Part shown: in pieces, positions 7,518 to 15,727 of the stretch | How positions within the stretch are numbered: position 1 is the first letter of the stretch | Layout: the number at the start of each line of letters is the position of its first letter | Position numbers and translations under genes: made by a program | Source of the DNA: Pontibacillus halophilus JSM 076056 = DSM 19796 | Lineage (GTDB): Bacteria > Bacillota > Bacilli > Bacillales > BH030062 | DNA: 34,183 bases | Direction: 5' to 3' | NCBI RefSeq assembly: GCF_000425205.1 | Contig: NZ_AULI01000026.1 | Coordinates: 1-34,183 of the forward strand | The notes under the pieces: generated by a model | What the model saw: the letters and a program-made list of their open reading frames with translations, nothing else | The model's database searches: none | Told to the model about the DNA's origin: nothing

Positions 7518-8051
7518 ATGAAGATCTACCAAGCTAAGGATGAAGATATTCGTCTTACCATGCTTGATTCCTTCCAAAGATATCAAAAGACTGAACGGGT
7601 TTATGTGGAATGTAACGGTGAGATTCTTGAGAAATATGATCGTTTCGAAGACACATGGTCCATCAGCCGCAAACGAGAGGTGGTTCGACATTTCTCTGAA
7701 GTGATTGCGAATGGTGGATTGATTCTATTAGTCGAGCGCAACCACCAAATTATCGGTTTCGCCGTAATTGAGGGGGTAGAGTTTGGAGAAACAGCTGTTT
7801 ATCGTGAGTTATCGTATATTCATATCGATCGAAGACACCGTGGCAAAGGGATAGGGAAGGCGCTCTTCGAAATGGTCCGGAAAGCCGCTAAAGATATCGG
7901 AGCAGCGAAGCTTTACATAGGTGCTCATCCCTCCGTAGAAACTCAACATTTCTATACTAGAATGGGATGTACCCTTGCTAAAGAAATTAACCAGGCAATC
8001 TACGAAAGAGAACCAAGGGATTTGCGGCTTGAGATAAGCGTATACAGTTAA
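7518..8051 (+). CDS. GNAT-family N-acetyltransferase
   Basis: The 177-residue protein probably transfers an acetyl group from acetyl-CoA to an amine. AGGGGG lies about ten bases before the ATG. The core GNAT signature is present: LSYIHIDRRHRGKGIGKALFEMV (near residues 95-117; the R-G-K-G-I-G pyrophosphate loop), then AAKLYIGAHPSVETQHFYTRMGC, a typical motif B with the F-Y-x-x-x-G-C substrate-side pattern. Residues 1-60 are less conserved. It is separated from the GDPD gene by 78 bases and followed by a terminator, so it is likely the last gene of this rightward group. The substrate is unknown. Confidence 0.85.
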   Translation: MKIYQAKDEDIRLTMLDSFQRYQKTERVYVECNGEILEKYDRFEDTWSISRKREVVRHFSEVIANGGLILLVERNHQIIGFAVIEGVEFGETAVYRELSYIHIDRRHRGKGIGKALFEMVRKAAKDIGAAKLYIGAHPSVETQHFYTRMGCTLAKEINQAIYEREPRDLRLEISVYS

Positions 8052-8086
8052 GCTGAAGTTCACCATGAACTTGAATAGAATCGTTT

Positions 8087-8125
8087 AAAAGGCTATTCCT
8101 TTAATGAGAAGGGTAGTCTTTTTTA
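8087..8125 (+). terminator. rho-independent terminator after the acetyltransferase gene
   Basis: AAAAGGCTATTCC and GGGTAGTCTTTT form an imperfect stem with G-U pairs, followed by a T-rich run. Confidence 0.65.
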
Positions 8126-8435
8126 TTTTCTATAAAGATTTTATTAAAGGCTATGGAATATTTCTGTGTTTTCTTAAATTTAAGTACTACGTGCATTAGT
8201 AGCTTCGCGAAATTGTTAGATTATACCAAGAGATTAAAATAATTTAGGAATCATGTGTGAAAAATTATATGAACTTACTATAGCTCCTTACAGACTCTAT
8301 GGAGTATCTCACCCCTCTCCCAATAGGGGGAATCTTGTGAAGTCAGTTATACACATCATCCTTTTATTTCCACTAAAGAGCTTTATAATAATCTTCCTGT
8401 TTAATTTATTAACCAAAATATACCTTTATATTTTA
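8126..8435. other. AT-rich intergenic stretch before the HTH-dynamin gene
   Basis: About 310 bases of AT-rich sequence with no gene that has a ribosome binding site and recognisable product. The only longer open frame (8253-8456) looks spurious. The low GC continues into the next gene and suggests an inserted islet. Confidence 0.45.
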
Positions 8436-8459
8436 AAATTATGCATTTTTGCATAATTT
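8436..8459. promoter_or_regulatory. perfect inverted repeat upstream of the HTH-dynamin gene
   Basis: AAATTATGCA and TGCATAATTT (8436-8445, 8450-8459) are perfect 10-bp arms around TTTT. It lies about 78 bases before the start codon. It is a candidate operator; a TTGCAT -35-like hexamer overlaps its right arm. Confidence 0.5.
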
Positions 8460-8480
8460 ATACTTGTTGTTTGTATATTA

Positions 8481-8513
8481 ATGGATTAAAGTAAGGTTGG
8501 ATTATATAATCCA
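8481..8513 (+). promoter_or_regulatory. palindromic operator overlapping a TATAAT promoter
   Basis: TGGATTATATAATCCA (8498-8513) is a perfect 16-bp palindrome with the -10 box TATAAT (8505-8510) at its centre. A related half site, ATGGATTA, lies at 8481-8488, at the -35 position. The downstream gene starts with an Xre-type DNA-binding domain, so autorepression through this site is the natural inference. Confidence 0.55.
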
Positions 8514-8536
8514 TTTTACTCAGGAGGTAGTGCAAA

Positions 8537-10759
8537 ATGTTTAATTTACGTGATTTTAGACAAGATGTATTAAAGATAACACAGGCTGAATTTGCTAATT
8601 TAATAGGAGTACGACAAGATAATGTATCTCGGATGGAAAAAAACCCTGAGACTATAGACTTAAGTATGTTGATGAATATTGCAAATGCTACAGGGCAATC
8701 TCTTGATCAATTGGTTGGTTATAAAAAAGATGTGCCACAAGCGCTTGAAGTTGAAAATGTTTGGAAAGAGAATGAAAATATGAAACACGTTCTTCTTGAT
8801 TACCTAGAAAACAATATCGAACATTTACCATTAGAGACTGAGTGGTACGATAACATAGTAAAAGAGTTGGAAGAAATGTTTCAAACAATGTTCAAGAAGC
8901 CCAAAGTAGCAGTTGTAGGCATGTCTGATGCTGGTAAGAGTAGTCTAATAAACGCTCTGCTTGGAGTGGAGAAGATGCCTACGTCGTGGACACCTACGAC
9001 CTCTATTAGTGTACATATTAAACACATAAATGACCGACCAGAGTTTATAAAAGATGAAGCGACCATTTTTGAGGGAAGCGAGAATGGATTTGATGTAAAT
9101 CGTATACACCAACACTCATACTATGAAGAAACTAGATTGGCTAGTGGTCCTACAAGTATTTTATCTGAATACGGAACGAGGCAAGGAGATTACTATTCAA
9201 TAGAGGATGCTAGCGCTGCGGTTGTATATCTCGACAGTCCGATTCTCCAACTATGTGACGTTATCGATCTTCCAGGGTTTGGGACGGGTGATAGAGATAT
9301 GGATGATATAATGGCTAGTCAGTCAACTGAGTTCGCAGATGCTACAATTTATATGTCACCTGCGAATGGGTTTTTAAGAGGTACTGACATAGAATTTCTA
9401 AAAGCTAGTCTAAACGCACTTCCTGCTTTTGAAAATAGTCAAAATGAGTTGGAACCATTAAATAACTTATTTGTTATTGCTTCTCAAGCCCATACGATAA
9501 ATCACGGCAATAAAGTAGAAGTTGACTCCATTCTTGATGCTGGTGCTGAGCGTTTTTATAGAGAAGTGCCTGAGGAGATCTGGGAGAATAAGTCGGAAGT
9601 TTCTAATTATCAATATACAGTTGAAGAAATACGCAAGCGATTCTACTCATATACAACGGACCATGCCGGGTTGAGGGAAGATTTCGAGAAAAATTTACGT
9701 TACCTTCTAGAAACTCTACCATTTATTATTAAACAGAATGCATGGAACATGATGAACGAATACCTAGATAAATACAAAAAAGAATTGGAAATTGAAAAGG
9801 TAAATTTTATTGAAATACTTGATGAGCGAGAAGCAAAGCTAGAGCAATTAAAGCAAATGAAAAATGATGAACCTATGAGAAAATACGAAATGCAGAAAGC
9901 TAGAAAAGAGGTAATGGAAAAGATTGAATTGTTCCGTGATGATACGCAAGCATCATTCGAGAAAGAATTCTCAGAGATTGTTTCGCCAGATTATATTGTC
10001 AATCTAATCAAATCAAAAGGATATAAAAAAAAGAAAGACGACATGGAGCATTTAGCAAGCTTTATCAGTAGTAAAATTCAAGCTAAAATTCAAAATATTT
10101 TAAAATATAAGTCGGAAGATCTGAACTTGATAATAAATCAATATATAGAAAACTTCGAAGGAGCGATTCACAAACACGCCTATTCTGATGTGAGAGGCTT
10201 TAAGATTCCCTTTGATACAAAAAAAGCGTTTGCAAGTGGCTTGGCTGGAATCGCAACATTTGGAGGTTTAGCTTTTTGGGCATCAACGCTAGGCAATTTA
10301 GGAGGTTATATACTTGTAGCTAAAGGGGTTTCCGTTCTTTCTGCTGTGGGGATTTCTGTTGGAGGAACGGCGAGCGCTGTTACCGCTATCTCATTAATCG
10401 GGGGCCCAATTACGTTAGCTATCGCTGTATCTGTCATCCTAGGGATGGGTGTCTTCATGCTTGGATCGGGTGGTTGGAAGAAGAATGTGGCCAAAAAAAT
10501 TGTCAAAGAATACTCTAAACAAGATGCGCTGAATAAGTTCTCTAATGTTATAGATGAATTTTGGGATGATACGGAATTTGCATTCAACAGCGCAGCGGAT
10601 GCATTAGAAGAAGAGTGGCAGAAGAAACTTTCAGCAATGGAAGAGAAGGTGTCCTACTATAGTGCGGATGATGTAAGGAGAAGTATTTCTGAAGTTGAGC
10701 AGATGATTAAGTTCTTAGAGGAGATGCCAATCCCCTTTTGCAATGCGATAGCTGTTTAA
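8537..10759 (+). CDS. Xre-type HTH domain fused to a dynamin-like GTPase
   Basis: The 740-residue protein starts at ATG 8537 with AGGAGG upstream. Residues 4-62 are an Xre/Cro helix-turn-helix (TQAEFANLIGVRQDNVSRMEK, then SLDQLVGY). The GTPase follows: P-loop GMSDAGKS (128-135), switch threonines TPTTS (152-156) and DLPG (244-247). The G4 position near 315 reads VIASQAH and lacks a clean TKxD. Residues about 400-550 are charged and helical, like a dynamin stalk. Residues about 564-650 form a long Gly/Ala-rich hydrophobic segment (membrane paddle or hairpins), followed by another charged helical tail. Bacterial dynamin-like proteins remodel membranes, and some limit phage lysis. The HTH fusion suggests a self-regulated or DNA-sensing membrane effector (inference). 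It stands alone between noncoding flanks with AT-rich codon use, consistent with transfer. Confidence 0.88.
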   Translation: MFNLRDFRQDVLKITQAEFANLIGVRQDNVSRMEKNPETIDLSMLMNIANATGQSLDQLVGYKKDVPQALEVENVWKENENMKHVLLDYLENNIEHLPLETEWYDNIVKELEEMFQTMFKKPKVAVVGMSDAGKSSLINALLGVEKMPTSWTPTTSISVHIKHINDRPEFIKDEATIFEGSENGFDVNRIHQHSYYEETRLASGPTSILSEYGTRQGDYYSIEDASAAVVYLDSPILQLCDVIDLPGFGTGDRDMDDIMASQSTEFADATIYMSPANGFLRGTDIEFLKASLNALPAFENSQNELEPLNNLFVIASQAHTINHGNKVEVDSILDAGAERFYREVPEEIWENKSEVSNYQYTVEEIRKRFYSYTTDHAGLREDFEKNLRYLLETLPFIIKQNAWNMMNEYLDKYKKELEIEKVNFIEILDEREAKLEQLKQMKNDEPMRKYEMQKARKEVMEKIELFRDDTQASFEKEFSEIVSPDYIVNLIKSKGYKKKKDDMEHLASFISSKIQAKIQNILKYKSEDLNLIINQYIENFEGAIHKHAYSDVRGFKIPFDTKKAFASGLAGIATFGGLAFWASTLGNLGGYILVAKGVSVLSAVGISVGGTASAVTAISLIGGPITLAIAVSVILGMGVFMLGSGGWKKNVAKKIVKEYSKQDALNKFSNVIDEFWDDTEFAFNSAADALEEEWQKKLSAMEEKVSYYSADDVRRSISEVEQMIKFLEEMPIPFCNAIAV

Positions 10760-10790
10760 AGGCGGTCTATACAATGGCTTCAGCTATTTC

Positions 10791-10895
10791 ATGGATGAAC
10801 TGGTGAAATATACAGAGAAAAACGTTTTTTGGTCAGCAATTCTAGCCTTAAAAAATGCATTTAATCGAAAGGTTGAATGTGAGGAATCTAAGTGA
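10791..10895 (+). CDS. possible 34-residue peptide or gene remnant
   Basis: The frame open from 10752 reads through ATG 10791 to TGA 10893-10895 and looks protein-like (DELVKYTEKNVFWSAILALKNAFNRK). No ribosome binding site precedes the ATG. It directly follows the HTH-dynamin gene. It may be a small partner, the tail of a decayed gene, or chance. Confidence 0.22.
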   Translation: MDELVKYTEKNVFWSAILALKNAFNRKVECEESK

Positions 10896-10901
10896 AATCA
10901 G

Positions 10902-10943
10902 AGGCTTTTCGTGAGTTTACGCTACTCATAGGAGGCCTTTTTT
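10902..10943 (+). terminator. rho-independent terminator of the HTH-dynamin islet
   Basis: A 15-bp stem with several G-U pairs (10902-10916 with 10924-10938) is followed by six T. Confidence 0.7.
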
Positions 10944-11032
10944 GTATTATTATCAATTGGCATTACGTTCGAAAATAACTATAATGAATGTTACATACAC
11001 TTGCTCGTATAAGGATTGATTGCTACTAAAAG
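10944..11032. other. intergenic stretch between the islet and topB leader
   Basis: It probably contains the topB promoter, but no convincing -35/-10 pair stands out. No gene is seen. Confidence 0.3.
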
Positions 11033-11095
11033 AATAGGGAACAGGTTGCCAGTGAGGGTTTGTTTACAAACCTCGTAATCTCGTTGTACCCTATT
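11033..11095 (+). promoter_or_regulatory. structured 5' leader of topB
   Basis: Nested inverted repeats are visible: AATAGGG (11033-11039) pairs with CCCTATT (11089-11095), and inside it GAGGGTTTGT (11054-11063) pairs with ACAAACCTC (11066-11074) with a one-base bulge. No T-run follows, so it is not a simple terminator. It ends about 25 bases before the topB start and could act at the RNA level. Confidence 0.4.
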
Positions 11096-11121
11096 GTTCT
11101 GCAGAAAGGGAGTGAACCACC

Positions 11122-13257
11122 ATGCCTAAAACAGTCATCTTCGCCGAGAAACCCTCCCAAGCGAAAGCGTACGCAGAGGCTTTCTCAGTTGGAGAGAAGA
11201 CAAAGACATACATACAGCTAAAGCCAGATGACACCTTTCCACATGGGGCGACGATTACGTGGGGTGTCGGGCATTTGGTGGAATTGAAAGAGCCGCATGA
11301 CTACCACAAGGAGTGGAAGAAGTGGAAGTTGGACCAGCTTCCGATTGTGCCGGAGCGTTTCCTTGAGAAGGTCTCGAAAGGGAAGTGGGAGCAATTCCAA
11401 GAGGTGAAGCGGTTGTTCCAGCAGGCAGATGTGCTTGTAAATGCGGCGGACGTGGACCGAGAAGGGTCGAATATCTTCTATAGCATTCTTCGGCTAACAG
11501 GGGTGAAGGGGAAGCCGATTCAGCGGCTGTGGATCAACTCCCTTGAGAAAGACGAAGTGCGGAAAGGGTTCAGGCATCTCGAAAGCAATGAGAAGGACTT
11601 GCGTCTCTTCGACGAAGCGAAGGCGCGTCAAATTAGTGATTGGATGGTTGGGATTAATGCGAGTCGCTTGTTTACACTGCTCCTTCAGAAGAAAGGGTTT
11701 GGCAGTTATCTATCCATAGGACGGGTGCAGTCGCCAACGGTCTACTTAATCTATCAACGGCATAGGGAGATTGAGAACTTTAAGCCGGAGCCATTCTACC
11801 AGATTGAGGGGCAGTTCAAATCCCAGGCTGGTACGTACAAAGGGATGGCGGAAATTAAGGAGAAAGATAAAGCGAAGGTACAGGCGCTATTGGACAAGCA
11901 CGGAGTAAAGGAGAAGGAAACTGAATTTGGAATTGTCCAACGCGTGGACAAGAAGACGAAGCACCAGAAATCTCCGAAGCTTCATTCCTTATCCACGCTC
12001 CAAGGTGTGGCAAATAAGCGCTGGAAGTATCCTCCGTCCAAGGTGCTGAAGACGATGCAGAGCTTATATGAGAAACGGCTGGTCAGCTATCCAAGAACGG
12101 ATTGCAACTACATCACAGAAAGTGAATTCGGGTACTTAGTGAATAACCTCGATGCGTATCAGAAGACCTTGAACGTATCGTTTACGCCAGCTTCCCTGAA
12201 GCCGAATAAGCGATACGTGAACAGCAGCCAAGTTCAGGAGCACTATGCGATTATTCCAACGAAGACGGTCCCTACCGAGAAGAAGTTGAGCGGATTAAGT
12301 CGTGAAGAGCAGAACCTTTATAATGAGATTCTTTCGACGACGCTTGCCATGTTCCATAAAGACTACGTCTATGAAGAGACAACAATTCTCACAAGTGTCA
12401 AAGGCTTGTCGTTTAAAACGACTGGGAAGCGGGATGTAGATAATGGGTGGAAAGAGCTGTTTCCAAAGCCGGCTAAGCCGAAACAAGGGCAAGATAAGCC
12501 ACTTCCGAATGTCGGACAAGGGGAACAGGTAGACGCTCAGGTTGAAGTGAAAGAAAGCATGACGAAGCCGCCGAAGCCGTACACGGAAGGCGATTTAATC
12601 ACGATGATGAAGACGTGCGGCAAGCACATGGATGATGAAGCAGATGTGGAGATTCTGAAGGAAGTGGAAGGCCTTGGAACAGAAGCCACACGCTCGAGCA
12701 TCATTGAAACGATAAAGGCTCAGAAATACATTGAAGTGAGAAAGAACACAGTGTCCGTGACGAATAAGGGCATCATGCTGTGTGAGGCGATTGAGGGTAC
12801 GCTCTTATCAAGTCCGTCCATGACGGCGAAATGGGAATCTTATTTGAAGAAGATTGGCAGCGGGGAAGGCTCGAAGCAGGTATTTACGAAGCAGACGGTC
12901 CAGTTTATTGAGAAGCTTATTCAAGACACCCCTGGCTCAATCGAGAAGGTTCACATTAAGAGTACGGAAGAGAAGAAGAAATGGAATGAGCCGATTGCGA
13001 AATGTCCGTCCTGCCAGACTGGCTCTATCATCGATCGGTATAAGTTCTATGCCTGCTCCAATTACAAAGAAGGCTGTAGTGTCACATTCCCGAAGAAGCT
13101 CGCGGGAAAGACGCTCACACAGAATATGATTAAAACGCTTTGTCAGAAGAAACGAACGCGTGTATTGAAAGGATTTAAAGGCAAGAAACCGTTCAGTACG
13201 GCGCTTGTGTTGGATGAAGACTATAAGATTAAATTTGATTTCGCGAAGAAAGAATGA
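11122..13257 (+). CDS. topB: DNA topoisomerase III
   Basis: This type IA topoisomerase (711 residues) relaxes and decatenates DNA by single-strand passage. The N-terminal TOPRIM domain begins KTVIFAEKPSQAKAYAEAF, and its acidic motif is NAADVDREGSNIFY. The catalytic tyrosine is Tyr323 in LVSYPRTDCNYI, with the GLGTEATRSSIIETI motif further on. The C-terminus has a four-cysteine zinc-finger-like segment (CPSC ... CSNYKEGC) followed by a KGFKGKKPFSTALVL tail. Length and order match Bacillus TopB (about 727 residues). GGGAGTG lies nine bases before the ATG. It is a single gene convergent with tag and shares a terminator region with it. Confidence 0.95.
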   Translation: MPKTVIFAEKPSQAKAYAEAFSVGEKTKTYIQLKPDDTFPHGATITWGVGHLVELKEPHDYHKEWKKWKLDQLPIVPERFLEKVSKGKWEQFQEVKRLFQQADVLVNAADVDREGSNIFYSILRLTGVKGKPIQRLWINSLEKDEVRKGFRHLESNEKDLRLFDEAKARQISDWMVGINASRLFTLLLQKKGFGSYLSIGRVQSPTVYLIYQRHREIENFKPEPFYQIEGQFKSQAGTYKGMAEIKEKDKAKVQALLDKHGVKEKETEFGIVQRVDKKTKHQKSPKLHSLSTLQGVANKRWKYPPSKVLKTMQSLYEKRLVSYPRTDCNYITESEFGYLVNNLDAYQKTLNVSFTPASLKPNKRYVNSSQVQEHYAIIPTKTVPTEKKLSGLSREEQNLYNEILSTTLAMFHKDYVYEETTILTSVKGLSFKTTGKRDVDNGWKELFPKPAKPKQGQDKPLPNVGQGEQVDAQVEVKESMTKPPKPYTEGDLITMMKTCGKHMDDEADVEILKEVEGLGTEATRSSIIETIKAQKYIEVRKNTVSVTNKGIMLCEAIEGTLLSSPSMTAKWESYLKKIGSGEGSKQVFTKQTVQFIEKLIQDTPGSIEKVHIKSTEEKKKWNEPIAKCPSCQTGSIIDRYKFYACSNYKEGCSVTFPKKLAGKTLTQNMIKTLCQKKRTRVLKGFKGKKPFSTALVLDEDYKIKFDFAKKE

Positions 13258-13260
13258 CAG

Positions 13261-13300
13261 AAGGACTGCCCACTTTAGGTGTGAAGGCAGTCCTTTTTTT
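13261..13300 (+). terminator. rho-independent terminator of topB
   Basis: A perfect 10-bp stem AAGGACTGCC / GGCAGTCCTT (13261-13270, 13286-13295) is extended inside by CAC/GTG and followed by T6-7. It ends at the convergent tag stop codon, so it separates the two genes. Confidence 0.88.
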
Positions 13301-13850
13301 ATTTATCAGGATGTCTAAAGCACCCTAGCTCATGGTCATTCACGACGCCACCTCCTTGCAGATACGCATAGATGGTTACAGAACCAACGTACTTCATTCC
13401 GCGTTTCTTCAAGTCCTTGGACAAGGCGTCTGAGAGGTCCGTTGTGGTGGTGAACTGGTCGTCTTTGTTTACGATGACCGTGCCATCTGAGAACCCCCAC
13501 AAGTACTTCGAGAAAGAGCCGTGCTCTTGTTGAATCTCTATAAATTTGGCTGCGTTGTTAATGGCCGCATTAATCTTGCTGCGACTTCGAATGATGCCAG
13601 GATCTTGGAGGAGTTCTTCGACTTTCGTCTCATTGTAATGCTGAATTTTAGTCGGGTCGAACTGGTCGAATGCGCTCCGGAAGTTCTCTCGTTTCTTTAA
13701 CACAGTGAGCCAGGATAGGCCGGCTTGGAAGCATTCAAGAAATAGCATCTCATATAATTTGTGGTCGTCATAAACGGGTACGCCCCATTCGTTGTCGTGA
13801 TAGTTTAAGTAGATTTCAGGCTGCCCTTCTACCCATGTGCATCGTTTCAT
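13299..13850 (-). CDS. tag: DNA-3-methyladenine glycosylase I
   Basis: This base-excision repair enzyme removes 3-methyladenine from DNA. At 183 residues it is close to E. coli Tag (187). Features of the family are visible: N-terminal RCTWVEG with the zinc ligand Cys4, YHDNEWGVPVYDD with His18, LFLECFQAGLSWLTVLKKR with the catalytic-region Glu39, GIIRSRSKINAAINNA, and C-terminal NDHELGCFRH carrying the remaining His/Cys zinc ligands. Residues MKYVGSVTIYAYLQGGGVVNDH form the helix-hairpin-helix end. The gene is monocistronic, convergent with topB and divergent from the lactate permease gene. Confidence 0.95.
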   Translation of the reverse strand: MKRCTWVEGQPEIYLNYHDNEWGVPVYDDHKLYEMLFLECFQAGLSWLTVLKKRENFRSAFDQFDPTKIQHYNETKVEELLQDPGIIRSRSKINAAINNAAKFIEIQQEHGSFSKYLWGFSDGTVIVNKDDQFTTTTDLSDALSKDLKKRGMKYVGSVTIYAYLQGGGVVNDHELGCFRHPDK

Positions 13851-13947
13851 TGTCGATCCCTCTTTATTCGAGAATTGTAAGTCTTCCTATTATCCCATAG
13901 TTCCGTTCTTCGTAAAACGAGCGAGGTCGTCCTCGTTGAAATAATGC

Positions 13948-13976
13948 TTGTAAGGAAAGGAATTTATGTATAAAAT
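13948..13976 (+). promoter_or_regulatory. promoter of the lactate permease gene
   Basis: TTGTAA (13948-13953) and TAAAAT (13971-13976) are 17 bases apart. Transcription would begin near 13983, just before the LutR-type operator. Confidence 0.5.
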
Positions 13977-13987
13977 ATGGTAAACAG

Positions 13988-14000
13988 GTCATCAGATGAC
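13988..14000. promoter_or_regulatory. LutR-type operator before the lactate permease gene
   Basis: GTCATCAGATGAC is a perfect palindrome around a central A. It contains TCATC-N-GATGA, the site reported for B. subtilis LutR. It sits just after the predicted start of transcription, where a repressor would block it. An identical 13-mer lies before lutA (16472-16484). Confidence 0.8.
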
Positions 14001-14019
14001 TGTTTCATTCATACGTTTA

Positions 14020-14033
14020 TGTAAGCGCTGACA
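14020..14033 (+). promoter_or_regulatory. catabolite-responsive element (cre)
   Basis: TGTAAGCGCTGACA fits the CcpA consensus TGWAANCGNTNWCA at every position. It lies between the promoter and the start codon, a roadblock position, so glucose would repress lactate uptake. Confidence 0.75.
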
Positions 14034-14065
14034 AACTGTGTGTCTATGAAAATGGGGGGATGTTC

Positions 14066-15652
14066 ATGTTAGTTCTAGTTGCTTTGAGCGCAATTTTAGC
14101 ACCGTTTCTATTTTTGGTGTTGCTTCGCATGCCGGCGAAGAAGGGGATGTTCTATAGTGCGGGAATCGTCATTCTACTAGCCTATTTTGTATGGGGGGTA
14201 GGCGTTGATATTATTGCAGCTTCCGTACTGGAAGGATTTCATAAGACGTTAACGATTCTATTTATCTTGTTTGGGGCAATTGTATTGCTCAACACGCTTC
14301 GAAAGACAGGGGCTGTGAACCGCATCAATCAAGGGTTCAGAGGGATTTCGACAGACATGCGTGTACAAATTGTAATTGTAGCCTTTCTATTTGGGGCGTT
14401 GATTGAGGGGGCAGCGGGCTTTGGAACACCAGCCGCTGTGACGGGTCCACTAATGGTAGCGCTCGGATTTACGCCAATGGCGGCTGCGTCCATTGCACTC
14501 ATTGCGGACAGTTCACCGGTCTCATACGGGGCGGTTGGAACGCCGATTCAAGTGGGATTGAGCAATTTGCCTGAAGCGGGCATTCCATTCTATCAAGAGA
14601 TTGGAGCTCGAATTGCGTTTTTTGACTTATTTGCGGGTACGTTCATTCCGTTTATTATCGTAGTGGTCTTAACGGTCTTCTTCGGAAAGAAGAAGGGGTG
14701 GAAGAGTGCATGGGAGATGCTGCCTTGGACGCTCCTTATTGGGATTACGTATACATCATCGGCTTATCTGTACGCGGTCTTGTTCGGTCATGAGTTTGTT
14801 GCCATTCTAGCGTCGCTAACAGGGTTAGTTGTAGCAACCGTAACGGCGAAGCGAGGATTCTTGCTGCCGAAGTCTTCATGGCAGGATGCGCTTCAAGAAG
14901 ATTTCACAATCGAAGAAGAAGGAACAAATATGGGGTTGTTGCGTGCTTGGTCGCCGTATCTGGTCATTGTCGGTCTGTTGCTCGTTACAAGAATCGTGCC
15001 TTCAGTTAAAGCGTTTACATTGGAATGGGTAGATCTCACATGGACGAACATTCTTGGCGTAGAAGGCGTGACGTCCAAATGGCAAGTACTGTACTCGCCT
15101 GGAACCGTGCTTGTATTTGCAGCGATTCTTGCGGTAGTCATTCAACGAAAGTCGTTTCGTAACTTTACCGTAGCGGCGAAAGAGTCGATTCTTTCTATGA
15201 AGGATGCGGCGTTGGCTCTGGTGGCGACGCTAGCGCTTGTACAAGTGTTCACGAACTCTGGGATGAATGGAAATGAATTAATCAGCATGCCTCAATATAT
15301 CGCCCAGAACTTAGCGGGTGGATTTGGAACCATGTGGGTACTAGCGGCGCCGTTCCTGGGTGAATTAGGGGCATTTATTACAGGGAGTGCAACCGTTTCT
15401 ACGCTTACGTTCTCTCCGGTTCAGTATAGTATCGCAGAAGAGACGGCGTTATCGAAAGAAACAATCCTTTCCCTTCAAGTTATCGGAGCCGCAGCTGGGA
15501 ACATGATTTGCGTACACAATGTTGTCGCAGCCGGAACCGTCGTAGGCTTGTCTGGTAAAGAAGGGGATATTATTCGAAAGACGATTTTACCTGCATTGCT
15601 TTATGGATTGTTGGTTGGGGTTGCCGCTTTATGCATCACGATGTTGGTTTAA
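14066..15652 (+). CDS. L-lactate permease (LctP/LldP family)
   Basis: This membrane carrier takes up lactate (and possibly glycolate) with protons. ATG 14066 is preferred over the ATG at 14060, because GGGGGGA (14054-14060) is then five bases upstream; 528 residues result. The sequence is hydrophobic throughout, with about 12-14 helices. Family-typical stretches include FGALIEGAAGFGTPAAVTGPLMVALGF, IADSSPVSYGAVGTPIQVG, LGELGAFITGSATVSTLTFSPVQ and GAAAGNMICVHNVVAAGTVVGL. It is followed by the lutR-like regulator gene and lutABC, which oxidise the imported lactate. Control is by the LutR-type operator and cre box upstream. Confidence 0.93.
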   Translation: MLVLVALSAILAPFLFLVLLRMPAKKGMFYSAGIVILLAYFVWGVGVDIIAASVLEGFHKTLTILFILFGAIVLLNTLRKTGAVNRINQGFRGISTDMRVQIVIVAFLFGALIEGAAGFGTPAAVTGPLMVALGFTPMAAASIALIADSSPVSYGAVGTPIQVGLSNLPEAGIPFYQEIGARIAFFDLFAGTFIPFIIVVVLTVFFGKKKGWKSAWEMLPWTLLIGITYTSSAYLYAVLFGHEFVAILASLTGLVVATVTAKRGFLLPKSSWQDALQEDFTIEEEGTNMGLLRAWSPYLVIVGLLLVTRIVPSVKAFTLEWVDLTWTNILGVEGVTSKWQVLYSPGTVLVFAAILAVVIQRKSFRNFTVAAKESILSMKDAALALVATLALVQVFTNSGMNGNELISMPQYIAQNLAGGFGTMWVLAAPFLGELGAFITGSATVSTLTFSPVQYSIAEETALSKETILSLQVIGAAAGNMICVHNVVAAGTVVGLSGKEGDIIRKTILPALLYGLLVGVAALCITMLV

Positions 15653-15727
15653 GTGCCCGTTCTCTTTTCCAATGTTGTAATTTAGAGTAAGATAAAAGGA
15701 ACATCATTGGAATTTGGAGGAAGTTCT

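Noticed and set aside
7272-7691. 139-codon minus-strand frame
   Set aside because: Antisense to the GDPD-like and acetyltransferase genes, with no recognisable content.
8253-8456. 67-codon plus-strand frame before the HTH-dynamin gene
   Set aside because: No ribosome binding site, low-complexity hydrophobic end, and its end overlaps the inverted repeat at 8436-8459.
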